The notes under the pieces are model-generated. The model saw only the letters and a program-made list of their open reading frames with translations. It was not told where the DNA came from and searched no databases. A stretch of DNA of 64,000 bases from Catonia carolina. Taxonomy: Eukaryota; Arthropoda; Insecta; Hemiptera; Achilidae. The DNA lies in the NCBI GenBank assembly GCA_035578175.1, contig JAQMRL010000003.1, forward strand, positions 99,927,969 through 99,991,968. The letters run 5' to 3'. A program made the translations under genes and the position numbers. Shown here piece after piece: positions 11,456 to 22,699 of the stretch; the stretch's first letter is position 1; each line of letters opens with the position of its first letter.

Positions 11456-12595
11456 TAGATAAAACCTTCTTTGTAATATTAGTATAGATTAAAAAATAAC
11501 TGTCGGACTTAATGATTCACAAGAAAAATTTCTTAAAAAAAACAATTTTTGACAAAATAAATTTCTTATACGTTTAAATCAGAATAGAAACGGAAAAAGA
11601 CACGAAGAAACTGAACATAACGGAACAAGCTTTATTGATCAAAACCAACAAATTAAAAATCTTACGAAACTCAAACATCAGATTCAACGAAATAAACGAA
11701 ACCAAAACAAAAATCTGTAGTAAGAGTCGTTTCAGACGAAATGCGACAACAGAGATCTCAACGCCTTAAAGATTACTGGGGAAAAAAAGAGACTACTGAA
11801 ACCCAAAGCTCCAGATTTTGATCTAAAAGATCTTCCAACATTGATTAAAGTGGTCCAATGTTAGGCCTCAAAGCAAAAAAATATCAGAATAGAGAACACT
11901 TCTGAAATGACAACGAACATGGAAATACTATAACTTACTCATTAATAACCTCTTTTCGGCTAACTCTTCCTCTGGTATCCAATCAAAAAAACTCTTTTGG
12001 CTTCAAAGGGTCATGAAAAGGTTCAGTTAAAACCAGAAATATTTAATTTTCATTACTATACCTACTCTCTTCCATTACAGTTAATCCATACCGTTACAAG
12101 AAATTACAATAGGATTTGTAGTCGTGTAGCTTAGGACTTGAATAAGTAATAATAATTGTCTGTTATTTCACTAGCACTTTTAAAATTGTCATAAAAGTCG
12201 GCGAAGAGAATCCTGCAACCGCTGTACGTAAGAAAAAAGTAGTTTTATATATACCGCACAGATTATTCCCCGATGCACTCTAAACGCATTAACCTTTCCT
12301 ATAAAGTGGTTAGTGTTTCCTCCATGCTGATTTATGGAACTTTCGCCTTACTAAACTTTTAACTATCCTGTAAAAAGGAAATTGAAGTTTTATGAAAAAA
12401 TGACGCTAAGATAAAACCGCTTAAATGAATTATATTCTTATTCTAAACGGAAATGTCACCACCGAGCCTGTGTCTCGGGATTTTACGTAAAATAATAATA
12501 AAATCGGTGTATTAATTCAGTGATTTCCTTATTTCAGGGTTTGTCGACCTCATTTTTAGAATCTATTTCTAAAAATAATTCATAAAAAATCCTTT
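11456..12595. other. Unassigned DNA
   Basis: A-rich purine tract at about 11570-11720 on the plus strand, otherwise featureless. No intact frame above 60 codons. Confidence 0.45.
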
Positions 12596-12850
12596 CAAGA
12601 GACGACGCGTCTCATGGCTGGTGGAAAATTTTAAAAAGGATCTTTGACAACAACTATTAGTGATTTCTGTATTTACTTAAGAGGAACCGAATGGAACTAA
12701 TTTTGTTTCCAAATTCCGACTTTTGATTTCTTGACTTCCGGTCGGGCAGCTTCTGATCGAAACCGGAACTTTAAACCCAATTCCGGCCAACTAACTTTTA
12801 GTGTAGATTACGAATACAAAACCCAATTTTAAAAATTGTCACCTATAAAT
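12596..12850 (+). repeat. Repeat E, copy 1
   Basis: Matches 49855-50250, starting at 'gacgacgcgtctcatggctg' and including 'tcttgacttccggtc' and 'tgtagattacgaatacaaaa'. This copy has one internal unit where copy 2 has two. No coding capacity. Confidence 0.7.
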
Positions 12851-13746
12851 TGATTTTTGTTTTGTTTTGAGCGTTTAGTTTATGTAATTTGATTTTTCTA
12901 TGTGGTGTTTGGAACCTATATTGACGTGTAATTTTTGTTAGTTTCCTTCCAGTCTATTGGATACGAACACTAAAACTTTGTCATTAAAACGCAGAAAGAC
13001 GTAAAGAGTTTTGTGGGTGGTCAGGGGGGGGGAGAGTGTAAAAGTTAAGAAAGTTGTTTAGTCAATTACATCTCTATCAGAAGCTATTTTATTTGGTAGA
13101 AATTTTAAAAAATCCTCACGCCTTCAGAAATGTTTTACAAAATAAAAAACTTCATGTTTTTGGTTCGTCTAAAATAATACAAAAATGGAGTTAACTTCTT
13201 TTACCTCTTAGGTACATAGATATAGTCTGTGACATAAAGGACGGAAAGTCAAGAATGAAAGTCCAAACTTTTTCTATCCACTTTAACCAAAACCATAAGA
13301 AACTATTCCAATCTGAACAGTAAATGTTAATAGATAAGATCTTTGAAATAGATTATAATGGAACAGGTCTCTCTCTCTCTCCTCGTACTGTATTTTATTG
13401 AATACAATCCATCTACTGCCCGGAAATAGTTCGTTATCAACACCCACAATAAACCGAATTATAAACTACTTGACCACATAAATAACTTCCATACAAACAA
13501 TTTCATAATTGTTCAACAAACTAATTATTTTATCAACTAGTATGCATGACAATACAATTATACATAAATATAATTTGAAGTTTGCTAGTTATTGAAGTTC
13601 TAATTAATAATGATTTTGAAATTACAATATACTGTCCGATACAATATTCTACTTGATTATTATAGATGTTTCGTAGTTAATTATAGTTATTAACAACAGT
13701 GACACTTAACTATTCTCAATTAAACTCCATTCATTTTATTCTCGGC
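12851..13746. other. Unassigned DNA
   Basis: Contains a G run (about 13024-13034) and a short CT repeat (about 13368-13382), nothing else recognised. Confidence 0.5.
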
Positions 13747-13750
13747 TTAA

Positions 13751-14144
13751 AGCTTTATAGGTCTTTGGTAAGTATACTTACCGCTGGCAATAAGGTCGAG
13801 TTTATTTAAGTGGTATGGAAATGCGGTAAGGATTCATACCAGCGTACGCTACCGTGTCGTTTTGTTATTACTTTTGTACAGTGCTTTGAAAATTCAAGTT
13901 TTTTACGGGAAAGCAAGCGTTCATCCTGACGAAAAGTTTGCTAATGTAAAGGATTCATACTACATTCGTGCAACTCACGAAGTAAATGGTCGCTGCGCGC
14001 TAATTTCAATAATATGTGGATAGCCTATTTACTAGAGAAATATAACACCATAAAATGCCAATAATGTTCAACTGAAAGCTCATTCTTAAATAAAATCGAC
14101 CTTATTACTAATGGTAAGTACACTTACAAAAGACCTATAAAGGG
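13751..14144. mobile_element. piggyBac-type MITE with long terminal inverted repeats
   Basis: TTAA flanks at 13747-13750 and 14145-14148. The arms pair over about 60 bp, from CTTTATAGGTCTTTGGTAAG on the left with its complement at 14085-14142, through 'cttaccgctggcaataaggtcg'. The right terminus is CCC on the minus strand, the left has decayed to AGC. 394 bp, non-coding. Confidence 0.8.
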
Positions 14145-14235
14145 TTAAAATAATCAGTTTTGACAGGAAAGAGTTTAGTACCTACTTGGCCGGATACCCC
14201 GATTCTGTAAGGCACTGAAGTAAAAAAAAGATGTA

Positions 14236-14918
14236 CAGTGAAACCTCCTCAAAACGACCACATACGGTGAACTCACAACAGAACACGTGGTCGGTTTGAG
14301 AAGTGGTTGTTTTGGAGAAGTGGAGGTCAGGACAATCCCCTTATTAAAATAACTTCATTATTATGAAAAGTGTATGATTATTTACCCCAAAAATATTGTT
14401 TACATTAGATTTTAATTTTTTGTACTGTAACACTACACCCGACGTACTTACAAACCGACCGAATGAATAAACTACACTACTGAACTGTATGAATGTTAAA
14501 AGGGTTCTATACAATAACGCCATCTATGGTCAATGGCATAGTGCAACATTACATTTTTTCTGGTAGGGAAAGAGCGGAAGATGTTTTTGTGGTTTTCCCA
14601 CTAATACAATGCAAGTTGAAGCTTGAACGTGTTATACTGTATAAACTGTATAAGCTTATAAATCTGTCAATACTCGAGGTAGCAGTATCAATTTGTAGGC
14701 CATATCTATCCTGTATTACATACTTTTGTCCATCTACCTTAAATTCCTATTATATTATTAAATTAAAGTGGTCGCTTTTGCTCGTTTTTACCGGTCGATG
14801 TCGGATTAGAGAATGGTCATTTAGCGAAGGTAAATTTTTACGGGGAAGAATAGTTAATATTTCGGTTCCCGAAAAACTGGTCGCTTAGGAGAGGTGGTCG
14901 TTTGTGGAGGTTTTACTG
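14236..14918. mobile_element. Pogo/Tigger-type MITE
   Basis: Left CAGTGAAACCTCCTCAAAAC and right (minus strand) CAGTAAAACCTCCACAAACG, flanked by TA at 14234-14235 and 14919-14920. The subterminal region repeats 'ggtcg' motifs on both sides. 683 bp. The 131-codon frame inside (14493-14888) has no transposase features and I regard it as chance. Confidence 0.8.
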
Positions 14919-15187
14919 TAAAACCGTCAAAATATCTGACCGAGTAATTTTGTCGACGAAAAAATAAGAATACAAAAATTTCACAGTATGTAGTTAATTT
15001 GTCTTTTTGTACATGTCCATTGCAAAAATTGGTATAAACCCATATTTTTTCAAATCTTGAAAAATTATTGCATTTTGTAGTAATTAATAATTTAAGTAAA
15101 TTAATAATAATAGTTCATGTAAATGTTATCTTTAAACAAACTGTATGGCTTCAACTTTAGTTGCAATAAATATATTAAGTACATAAA

Positions 15188-15300
15188 GTATGGTTGCTCT
15201 CGTACCCAATGGTTAGAACGCCAAACTGTGCTGGCCACTGCAAAGCGGAAGGTCAAAGATTTAATTCCCGGGTACAGAATGGAATATATCGTATTAAAAC
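15188..15300 (+). mobile_element. tRNA-like SINE fragment (S5)
   Basis: An A-box-like 'acccaatggttagaacgcc' is followed ~65 bp later by a decayed B box ('gatttaattcccgggtac'). The 'gcaaagcggaaggtc' stretch between them also occurs in the SINE at 41861 ('gcaaagcggaagttcc'). It looks tRNA-derived but degenerate. Confidence 0.5.
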
Positions 15301-15558
15301 CCTCCAATTTTGTACTGTCATCTAGTAAAAATTAATAGCTAAAGCAGGTAATACTACTTTATATAATTTAAAAAAATAATTTACATTTTCAAATTTTGTA
15401 AAATAACTTTGTTTAAAATGTTAGGCTGTAAACACACTTTTATGTTACCCTAAGGATATGGTAATGTGCTTTTTAAAAATGTAGTTAACACAAGCTTAAC
15501 TTTATCTTTCCATGAGTGTAAAGAATAACCCTCGATTAATCATCTAATTAGAACTCGT

Positions 15559-16182
15559 GCATTTTGCTGAGAACCGCGTAACAGACATGCGCATTAGTAG
15601 CCGAACGTTCCGTTCCTCGTCTTTCCCATTACGTAGAGTCACGTAGGCATATGCAAACAACCCTGTGCTGCATCATGCACAACATCAGTATTTACCAAAC
15701 CCATTATAGTCCGATTCACAAAAGAAAACACCTGTCTTTAAACAGCAATATCTTTTGAACCATTGTATGTAAAAACAATTACGATACATCAAAAAAAGCG
15801 TGTTTTATTGTTGGTTACAGGATTACATAAAAATTTGTAGCCCCACACATTTTAAAGTACGTGTGAACAAAGTAATAGTACCTTGAAGTTGGGTATACTA
15901 AAAAAGTGGTAAAAAACGGAATTCTTTTTATACGTAATTCGTTATATTTAATACACTATTAATTTCAAAAATTTTAATGTAAGTATATCCTGTTACCAAA
16001 AATAAAACAAGCTTTAATTTGATGTATCGTAATTCTTTTTACAAAGTACGGTTCAAAAGATATTGCTGTTTAAAGACAGGTGTTTTCTTTCGTAAATCGG
16101 ACTACAATTTAGCACGAGCCATACTGTAGTACTTGTAGCGCTGTGACCACAACGTCTGTTTCACAGCTCTCAGCAAAATGCA
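15559..16182. mobile_element. Foldback element with long inverted arms
   Basis: Outer arms: GCATTTTGCTGAGA at 15559 and its complement ending at 16182. Inner arms: about 60 bp from 15704 (CCGATTCACAAAAGAAAACA onward) paired with 16047-16108, extending loosely through 'acgatacatcaaa'. The arms take up much of the ~620 bp. No frame and no clear target duplication, so it is a non-autonomous foldback/MITE of unknown superfamily. Confidence 0.75.
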
Positions 16183-16404
16183 AAAGCTATATTAACAGAT
16201 TCTCTTAACTCTCAATACCAACGTCACGCCTTCATCGGCGCCTAAAAAATTATATAATAATTTACTGATTGGGAAAATTTACGACAGGTTTTGGCTAATT
16301 ATTTATCTTTTAACATGACATTGAAACTGATAAAATGACTTGAACATAAATTGTCGCCGACCAGGACCGACGACACGTGGCGAAACCTTGTCTGTAAAAT
16401 TGGT

Positions 16405-16420
16405 GGCCCTGAAAAGGGCC
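16405..16420 (-). terminator. Histone-type mRNA 3' stem-loop, distal copy
   Basis: Minus strand GGCCCTTTTCAGGGCC, followed by ACCAA and preceded by AA. This is a 6-bp stem with a TTTC loop, matching the metazoan replication-dependent histone 3' stem-loop consensus bound by SLBP, including its ACCA 3' flank. Part of a 24-bp perfect repeat (16400-16423 and 16432-16455). No histone gene is nearby. Confidence 0.8.
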
Positions 16421-16436
16421 GTTTAATTGTGTTGGT

Positions 16437-16452
16437 GGCCCTGAAAAGGGCC
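16437..16452 (-). terminator. Histone-type mRNA 3' stem-loop, proximal copy
   Basis: Identical to the distal copy, 32 bp upstream on the minus strand, preceded by CAAC and followed by ACCAA. A purine-rich histone downstream element is not obvious after either copy. Confidence 0.8.
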
Positions 16453-16810
16453 GTTGTTGACGGTTGGGCGTGGTAGAAGCGGAGCCCGAAGAGTGACGGC
16501 TCTCGGCTACCGGGTTCAGGCCTAGCCTTCCCTCAGCGGCAGTTGGGTCTCCACTGCAGCGTGGCAGTGGTGGCCCCCAGAGCCCCGCAGTGTCGGGTCG
16601 GCGTAGGCCGTCCGCCGATAGTGCGGCTCTCTCCGGGCCGGCGAAGGCTGACCGGTGCGGGAATGTAGCGTCCGCCACTGGTAGCGTAGACCAGGGATGG
16701 TGCGTCTGGTCTCGGCTGGGCTCGTCTTCTTCTGGCTGGAGCTCTTCTTTCTTGTTCTTCTCCGGTTGAGAGTTCAGCGAAGAGTGAGTCTCGCGGATGA
16801 TGGTCCTCTC

Positions 16811-16817
16811 TTAAATA
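16811..16817 (-). promoter_or_regulatory. TATA box of the solo LTR
   Basis: Minus strand TATTTAA inside GGTATTTAAGAG, about 32 nt before a TCACTC initiator-like site. If used, U3 is ~128 nt and R would run to the histone-type stem-loops. This is inferred from sequence only. Confidence 0.55.
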
Positions 16818-16917
16818 CCTCTCAAGGTGGTGGGGAGAGGCTGTAGGCTCTCTGCATCAGGCGGTAGTGGGGACTGTGTGTAGACGCTAATATTGGAAGG
16901 GCAAGCGGCGACAAAAT

Positions 16918-17393
16918 ACATGTAAATGTTCATCAAGAATCATGGTATCCACGCCTGATCAACGAAAAGAAAATTCCAACAATCGTAAGGATTGCATTTC
17001 TCGAGAAACGATGGCGGTTCTCAAACCAGAATCTACGGTATTCTTGTGTGAGGGGTATCCAGTAACGCAAATATCCAAATTATTCAGCGTTTCCAGCCTA
17101 AGATCCTCCGAGCTCTAACTGCGCTGCGCCATATTACATGAAAAATAATTACATTCACAAAGAACTTTTTATGTCAGCAGTTAAAAAAGAAGTTTTAAAT
17201 TTAGTATAAACTACAGAAAAAGATTTTAATATCACAAGAATTATTTGGAAATCAATTTATTGGTCACAGTGATACAAAACAACGAGTAAAACCGAAGCCC
17301 TAATACACTTATTTTTTTTAGTAACTTAATATTTCTGTAATATATTTTTTAATACTACCTATATTATCATTTACTATGACTTTACTATTGTCA
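16918..17393. other. Unassigned DNA
   Basis: No feature recognised beyond a short tRNA-like 'gcgctgcgcca' stretch near 17120, which lacks a partner B box. Confidence 0.45.
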
Positions 17394-17568
17394 TTTTTTT
17401 TTTTTTTTTTTTTTATTGAGTGATGATGCCTACATAAGCTTTGGGCTTGTGCGTAGGTAATGATATGTGGTGATTTACAGATGAAAAAATGCCAGACCTG
17501 ACCGGGAATCGAACCCGGGACCCCGGCATAGTAGCCAGTTGCGCTGACCACTACACCACGGGCCGGCC
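17394..17568 (-). mobile_element. tRNA-derived SINE (family S3), full
   Basis: On the minus strand it begins GGCCGGCCCGTGGTGTAGTG, with A box TGGTGTAGTGG and B box GGTTCGATTCC about 35 bp apart. A body including TTTTTCATCTGTAAATCACC follows, ending in an A tail (the T run at about 17394-17413). The head resembles an Asp/Glu-type tRNA. The tail resembles that of the SINE at 59420-59635. Confidence 0.85.
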
Positions 17569-17622
17569 TTTACAATATTTGTAATGATATTATCAACTAG
17601 TAAAAAGCGTTTACTTACTTTT

Positions 17623-18543
17623 TACTTTCTCTTGCCTATATGAAAGGAAGGAAAGTATTGTTTTCATGTCAATTTTAAAAAATCGAATTTTCACCGGATC
17701 TACACGTTTTCAGACCCCCTGAACCCAAAACACATATTTTTAGCGATTGGTCTGTGTATTGGTCAAGAACGGAACATCGTACGAACTTGAAACTTAAGTT
17801 AGGTACCACCAGAGGGAACGACACGAACATTTTCATTAAAATCCGGTCACTTCCGGTCAACCGGAAGTAGTAGTTTATTCATGTAATTTTTAACTTTTTT
17901 GCGATTTTCTCATAAACGGCTCCTACGACTTTTTTTAAAATCGCCTCATTTACTACATTTTTATGCTCTACAAGATAGGGGAGACGCCATGTCTGCTAAA
18001 ATTCTTGGGGAGGTTGTTTTCTCGTGAAAAAATGGTTTTTATGAGATTGCAACTTTAATATGCATTTTAGCGCAAAAAAATATTTAACTTATATATATAA
18101 TAAAAGTTGTAGAGAATTTAAAATCCTACAACTTTCTTTCAAACATTTTTTTGTATAACACTTAGTTTAGCGGTAATTAGCGATTTTCTGTTTTTCTCAC
18201 GAAAACGTGTAAAAAATCGATTTTTTAAAAATTTCAGCCTTAGAATGCATTTTCGATAAAAGTGTATAAACAAAATTAATAGGAAATTAAAAGATCTACA
18301 ACTTTTATTTAAAGTATTCTTCTCTACAGAGCCTAGTTTAGCGTGAAAGAGTGATTTCCCTTATTTTTAAGACAAACTGTGGTTGATTTTCATTTTGCGT
18401 CTTCGACTCATGATTAAAATAAGTTTATGTTGTTTGAGGTTAGTTTCTCGTTATTTATAATTTTTTATTACTAATGTTAGGTTATATTGTTCATTATTTG
18501 CATTGGTGAGCGACAGTTGTGTGAGTAATTCACACCAGAATTT
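17623..18543 (-). mobile_element. Repeat A, copy 2
   Basis: Full-length minus copy: ACTTTCTCTTGCCTATATG at the 17623 side, CACACCAGAATTTT at the other. The CA array is reduced to 'tggtctgtgtattggtc' (about 17748-17764), so this copy never expanded or lost its microsatellite. Confidence 0.85.
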
Positions 18544-19660
18544 TAAATGTATCTTTACTGAGAAATACTATTTTACGATAATTACCTGTGAACAAATCTA
18601 TCTATTGTTTTAATTTATAATTGTGCGCACTTCCTACACATTTATATTAATTAATGTAACATACTTAAGTTATCCTAGTTTTACATGATTTTACTTTAAA
18701 AATATATATATATATATGTAGCATGTATTAGTTAAAATAATCTTACTTATAGCCTACATCTAATGAATAACGTTTACTAAGAGGATAAATACATGTTAGT
18801 ACAATTAATTTACGCCATACACATTTAAAGTAGATCGTTTAAACGGGACGTTCAGTCTGGATTGTGGTAAAGAGAGGTATATTATATTTTAATTCGTTCT
18901 CTTTATTGTGTTTCTCGTCAAATTTTGTAAAATGTTGGTGTTTTGTAAAACAGTAACGTTCTGTTTCTGTGTTCTTTTTAAATTGTATAATTTTTATTTT
19001 AATTACGTTCTGAAAAACTGTTTGCATTAAAAAGTAAAATTAAATAGTTTTTTCATTAATATTAATAGGGACTTCTCTACAAAATTAAAAAATATTATCA
19101 CCTCACACTTTTTCCAAATTTTAAAATTATTTTTCAAATTGTACATTTCCAAAAAAATCTTTCTAAACATTCATCATTGAACCAAATTCAAGCTGGAGTT
19201 TCTCAAAGCTATATAATACCAATAACAAAACTTTGTTCTTCTATAAAACTAGTTCCAGTTTCCTTTACTTAGCTTCCACATTTTCAGCGACGCATACATT
19301 AAATGGAGGTAAATCAGCAAATAAAACCTACAAATTTGAAAAATGAGTTTATCATTTAATCTGGTAGAAAAAAGCTGTATTTTGTTTTTGCATAAGAGAA
19401 CAATGTTACTTTTCAATATTATAAAATCAAAAATTGCCTTTAACTAACCAAAAAAATCTTTATTTGATTAAATGAACCTTACGAAAGAGGCCCATGTATT
19501 TCCTTTTTGGGTAATACAAGTAGTTGTTTAGTGTGGAACTAAGTGGCTTGGTTCTCTTTTGCAAAATGAATTATGGGGTTGGCGTCATGTTATAATTTTA
19601 CTGTAAGCTTCTCATATTTCTGTGTGGCAGTAAAAAATAATGGAACTATCACAAGGGTGT
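18544..19660. other. Unassigned AT-rich DNA
   Basis: A short TA run near 18703-18717, otherwise nothing recognised. Confidence 0.5.
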
Positions 19661-20068
19661 GTTGTTGTTTAAGTCAACAGCCGAAAGGCTGGTTTGAACC
19701 TCCAGAGGTTTTACTAAGTAAAAACAAGGAGTGAGTTGGTTTACTATTGCCTTCCTCACTGAGTTGAAAGAGTATACTTATCATCATGTCAGGTCCTCCG
19801 AAAAGCAGCACCCACTTTCCACTCTGCAAATGACACGTTCACTTTATTCACCGCAGGATCTAGCTGTATAGATAAATTCATTACTATCAGAGGAGACAAC
19901 TTTGACTAGTGTCTTTTACACCTCTACCTCTTTTGTTCTTAAATAGTTCAGTCGTATAATTGGCTGATTATGTGATAAGAAACAGAACTATTTTTTGTAG
20001 CCCTGGAACCAACAGATCTAGTTGTCTAGCAATTAATTTAATACTCCACCTGCCTGTTTCGGGCATAT
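19661..20068 (-). repeat. Repeat B, copy 2
   Basis: Minus copy from 'gttgttgtttaagtcaacag' to 'ccacctgcctgtttcgggca'. The reading frame kept open in some other copies is interrupted here. Confidence 0.75.
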
Positions 20069-20476
20069 CGCGAGGGTATACGAATGTAAATCTGTATAAA
20101 AAAAAAATAATTAGCAAAAGATTGTCAAATTGAAACCAAAGATGAGTTCATTTTTGTATTTATTACATACTAAGAAAGGAATAAAAGAAAAGTGCTGTGG
20201 TTTCAGCAAGGAAGAAATATGTAAAATGTAGTACCATAATTTAGAATGTATCAATTTTTCGTATCAGATAGAATGTATCAAATATTATTTTTCTAGCAGA
20301 TTATGACTGTCGGTACATCTTCAATTGCTTACAAAAAATTATTACCAAAGAAGTCCTTTGTGTAAAGTATGAAAATTTTACATGTTTAGGAAATTATGAC
20401 GTACAAAATTTATACAATCGTGCAATAATGCAAACGAAGATCCAAAGAAGAAATTACGAGTATTCGTTAATAATTA

Positions 20477-21175
20477 TAGATACTGAAGTTACGAGATTGC
20501 CTTTTGCGTATGGATGGGCTGTGACGAAGGGAAGTCAAAATTTGACAGTGCTGCCAACCTCAACAGTGAGACATTACTCGTACATTTCACTACCGTGCAG
20601 TTTCTTCATACATTTTTGTAAGCTGTGGTTTATTCCGAGAAAATGTTTTCTTCATAAACCTTATGAGAAATAAATGTGACCTGTAATATTGCCTATAGCT
20701 TAATTACATTACTAGAAATGTTTGATTTACTGTAATTACCAGCTACCTTTTTCCATTGAAACAAAATTTTCAACGAATGAATCACCTACTTTACTATCAC
20801 TGTCACCGGCGTCTTCACTATCAGTGTCACTAGCATCTAACTAACCGCTTCCTTTTTTTACCAGGTTTCAATAAAACCTATTAAAGAGTAACTTCTTCAC
20901 GTCTTTATTTTTCATCTTTAATTTTCAATTGTGGAAAGGAAAACATGACAGTTGTTAGCTACTTCCTCGTGGCTTCTGTTAAGAGACAGGGAAAGGCATT
21001 TTTGTTTAGCTTTAACTTCACAGCATTGTTACACTGCATATTAGATTTCTTTCAGCACTGAAAGTCTGCCCACGTTTTTGAGAAACCGTATACTGTTCCA
21101 TATACTGTTTACAGTAACAAATTTCCCCTTTACCCCTCGTTGCAAACAAAGGCAAACTCCGGACTCAAGTAACTA
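20477..21175. mobile_element. TIR element C, copy 2
   Basis: Same termini and interior order as the element at 9353 (TAGATACTGAAGTTACGAGA at the left, CTTGAGTCCGGAGTTTGCC on the minus strand at the right), flanked by TA (20475-20476 and 21176-21177). 699 bp. The 81-codon frame 20428-20673 runs across the left junction and is not a gene. Confidence 0.78.
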
Positions 21176-21705
21176 TAGATGATTAATAAAACCAAATTTT
21201 GGTTTTATTTTCCTTATCACCTTATTTTTGATATTTTTCTTCTTAATTATTATTATTAAATGATTCAATCAAAGAGATTATTATTCTTTTAATCATATTT
21301 TAATTCGATCCGTCTTATCAATGGAACTTTTATAGCTTAATTTTATGAAGGACAAGCTTTATTACCATTTTTATAACTACTTTTCATTGTATTTTTCTAT
21401 GTCCGTATATATAATTTAATTACAATAATTCATATATCAACGATTTTTCATTTCTTCATTGTTATCTACATTTCTTATCTAATAGTAGTAAATACCAATA
21501 CAATAATCAATTGGTGAATTTAATAGCTCCGTCTCACTAATACATTATCAAATTTTCCTGAAATTGGAAGAATAGAACTAATATGATTTTTAGAATGGGA
21601 TGTAGGGTCCACATGTAAATTTTTGTTAAAACTTTTAGTTATTTATAATTTTTCTATATTATGGATCATTGCTATTGTATATTGTTCGTTGTATTATTTT
21701 ATTAC

Positions 21706-21745
<40 letters not shown>

Positions 21746-21746
21746 G
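21706..21746. repeat. (TTA)n microsatellite
   Basis: About 13 near-perfect TTA/ATT units just before the LINE fragment at 21766. It could be the tail of an older element. Confidence 0.9.
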
Positions 21747-21765
21747 AGCAAGGAGAAATTTAGGA

Positions 21766-22524
21766 ATTGTATTTTATGTTGGACGTCGTTTTCGGCAGCT
21801 TGAGACGTTGCTCCGGCTTTATCAAGCATATGTCAGGTCGGTGTTAGAGTATTGTTCAGTTGTTTGGAACTACGACAGAGGATACACCGACCAGCGTATT
21901 GAAGCTGAGCAGAGGAGGTTGCTGTATCACTTGCGCCAGCGTGGCCTGTGTGAGGCGGGTGATCAGTATGAAGAGGAGTGTACCCAACTGGGTATAATGA
22001 CATTGTATAAGAGGCGGGATATAGCAGATGCCATGTTTTTATTCAAGGTAATGCATGGAGCTATTAGTGTCGATATTGCGCATGTAGCGTACAGCGTGCC
22101 ATATGTGAACTCCAAAGAGCACAGGCTTTTGGACTACAAGGTAAAGACTCGGATATCTCCCCTGGCAAGATGCGTTAAAATTATGAATGTTGTTGACGGT
22201 TACGGGGTTGATATATTCAACAAGAACATATCAACGTTCAAGAGGCAACTTATATTATGTTGGATGGATTGATCCAGTTAGGACACCCATATGACAAGTT
22301 GGTAGGTGAACTGAGTAGCCTACCAGCGTTATTAAGTCATATATGACTTCTGTTTTGATAATTGGTTTTGTTTTACGTGGCTGTTAGCTTGGTTGTTTGT
22401 CTTATTGTTAGTGTTTATTTTCTTTCTCATTTTTATCTTTCCACGCTGGAGGTGTGGTATTATTGCCAATCCTTTCATGAAGTTTGGGATGGCTGTAAGG
22501 GGTGAGTGGGGGCCATAAAAAAAA
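21766..22524 (+). mobile_element. LINE 3' fragment (Jockey/CR1-like), 5'-truncated
   Basis: The coding part (in frame from about 21778 to 22272, stop TGA) has no start of its own. It opens in the post-RT thumb motif LYQAYVRSVLEYCSVVW, close to the LYxxxVRSxLEYxSxVW block of Jockey/CR1-type retrotransposons, and continues with 'LYKRRDIADAMFLFKV'. The catalytic RT core and endonuclease are missing. A ~240-bp 3' untranslated part ends in an A run at about 22516-22523. Typical abortive target-primed reverse transcription product. Confidence 0.8.
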
Positions 22525-22699
22525 TATTATTGTATTTTTTACTAACTATAATATTTTGTAAGTAGGGCTTAATGAACTATTGGAGATTTTTTTAAATTTT
22601 ATAATGTGCATTTAAAAAATATACCTATTCTATACATATTTTGTAATATAATAAACTACTTCTCCAACTACGGGCTATTCTATTTAGGAGAGTAATATA

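Larger units (their letters stand above)
16352..16913 (-). mobile_element. Solo LTR with tandem histone-type stem-loops
   Basis: On the minus strand it runs from TGTCGCCG to CGGCGACA, a perfect 8-bp terminal inverted repeat of the TG...CA kind. It is flanked by the 4-bp direct repeat AAAT (16348-16351 and 16914-16917), as expected of a Ty3/gypsy- or BEL-like integrase. The ~562-bp body is much richer in GC than its surroundings. A TATTTAAG box (about 16811-16817) lies ~32 bp before a TCACTC initiator-like site (+1 near 16785). Two identical histone-type 3' stem-loops lie near the 3' end. No internal retrotransposon region adjoins it, hence solo LTR. The minus frame 16310-16678 inside it resembles no known protein. 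Confidence 0.75.

Noticed and set aside
14493..14888. 131-codon plus frame inside the pogo-type MITE
   Set aside because: No transposase motif and no similarity to pogo DDE domains; probably chance.
16310..16678. 122-codon minus frame in the GC-rich block
   Set aside because: It lies inside the solo LTR and crosses both stem-loops and the LTR end; GC-rich sequence has few stops by chance, and no known protein pattern is present. Not a histone despite the stem-loops.
21706..21746. CRISPR or other spaced array
   Set aside because: Plain TTA microsatellite; no spaced direct repeats anywhere in the window.
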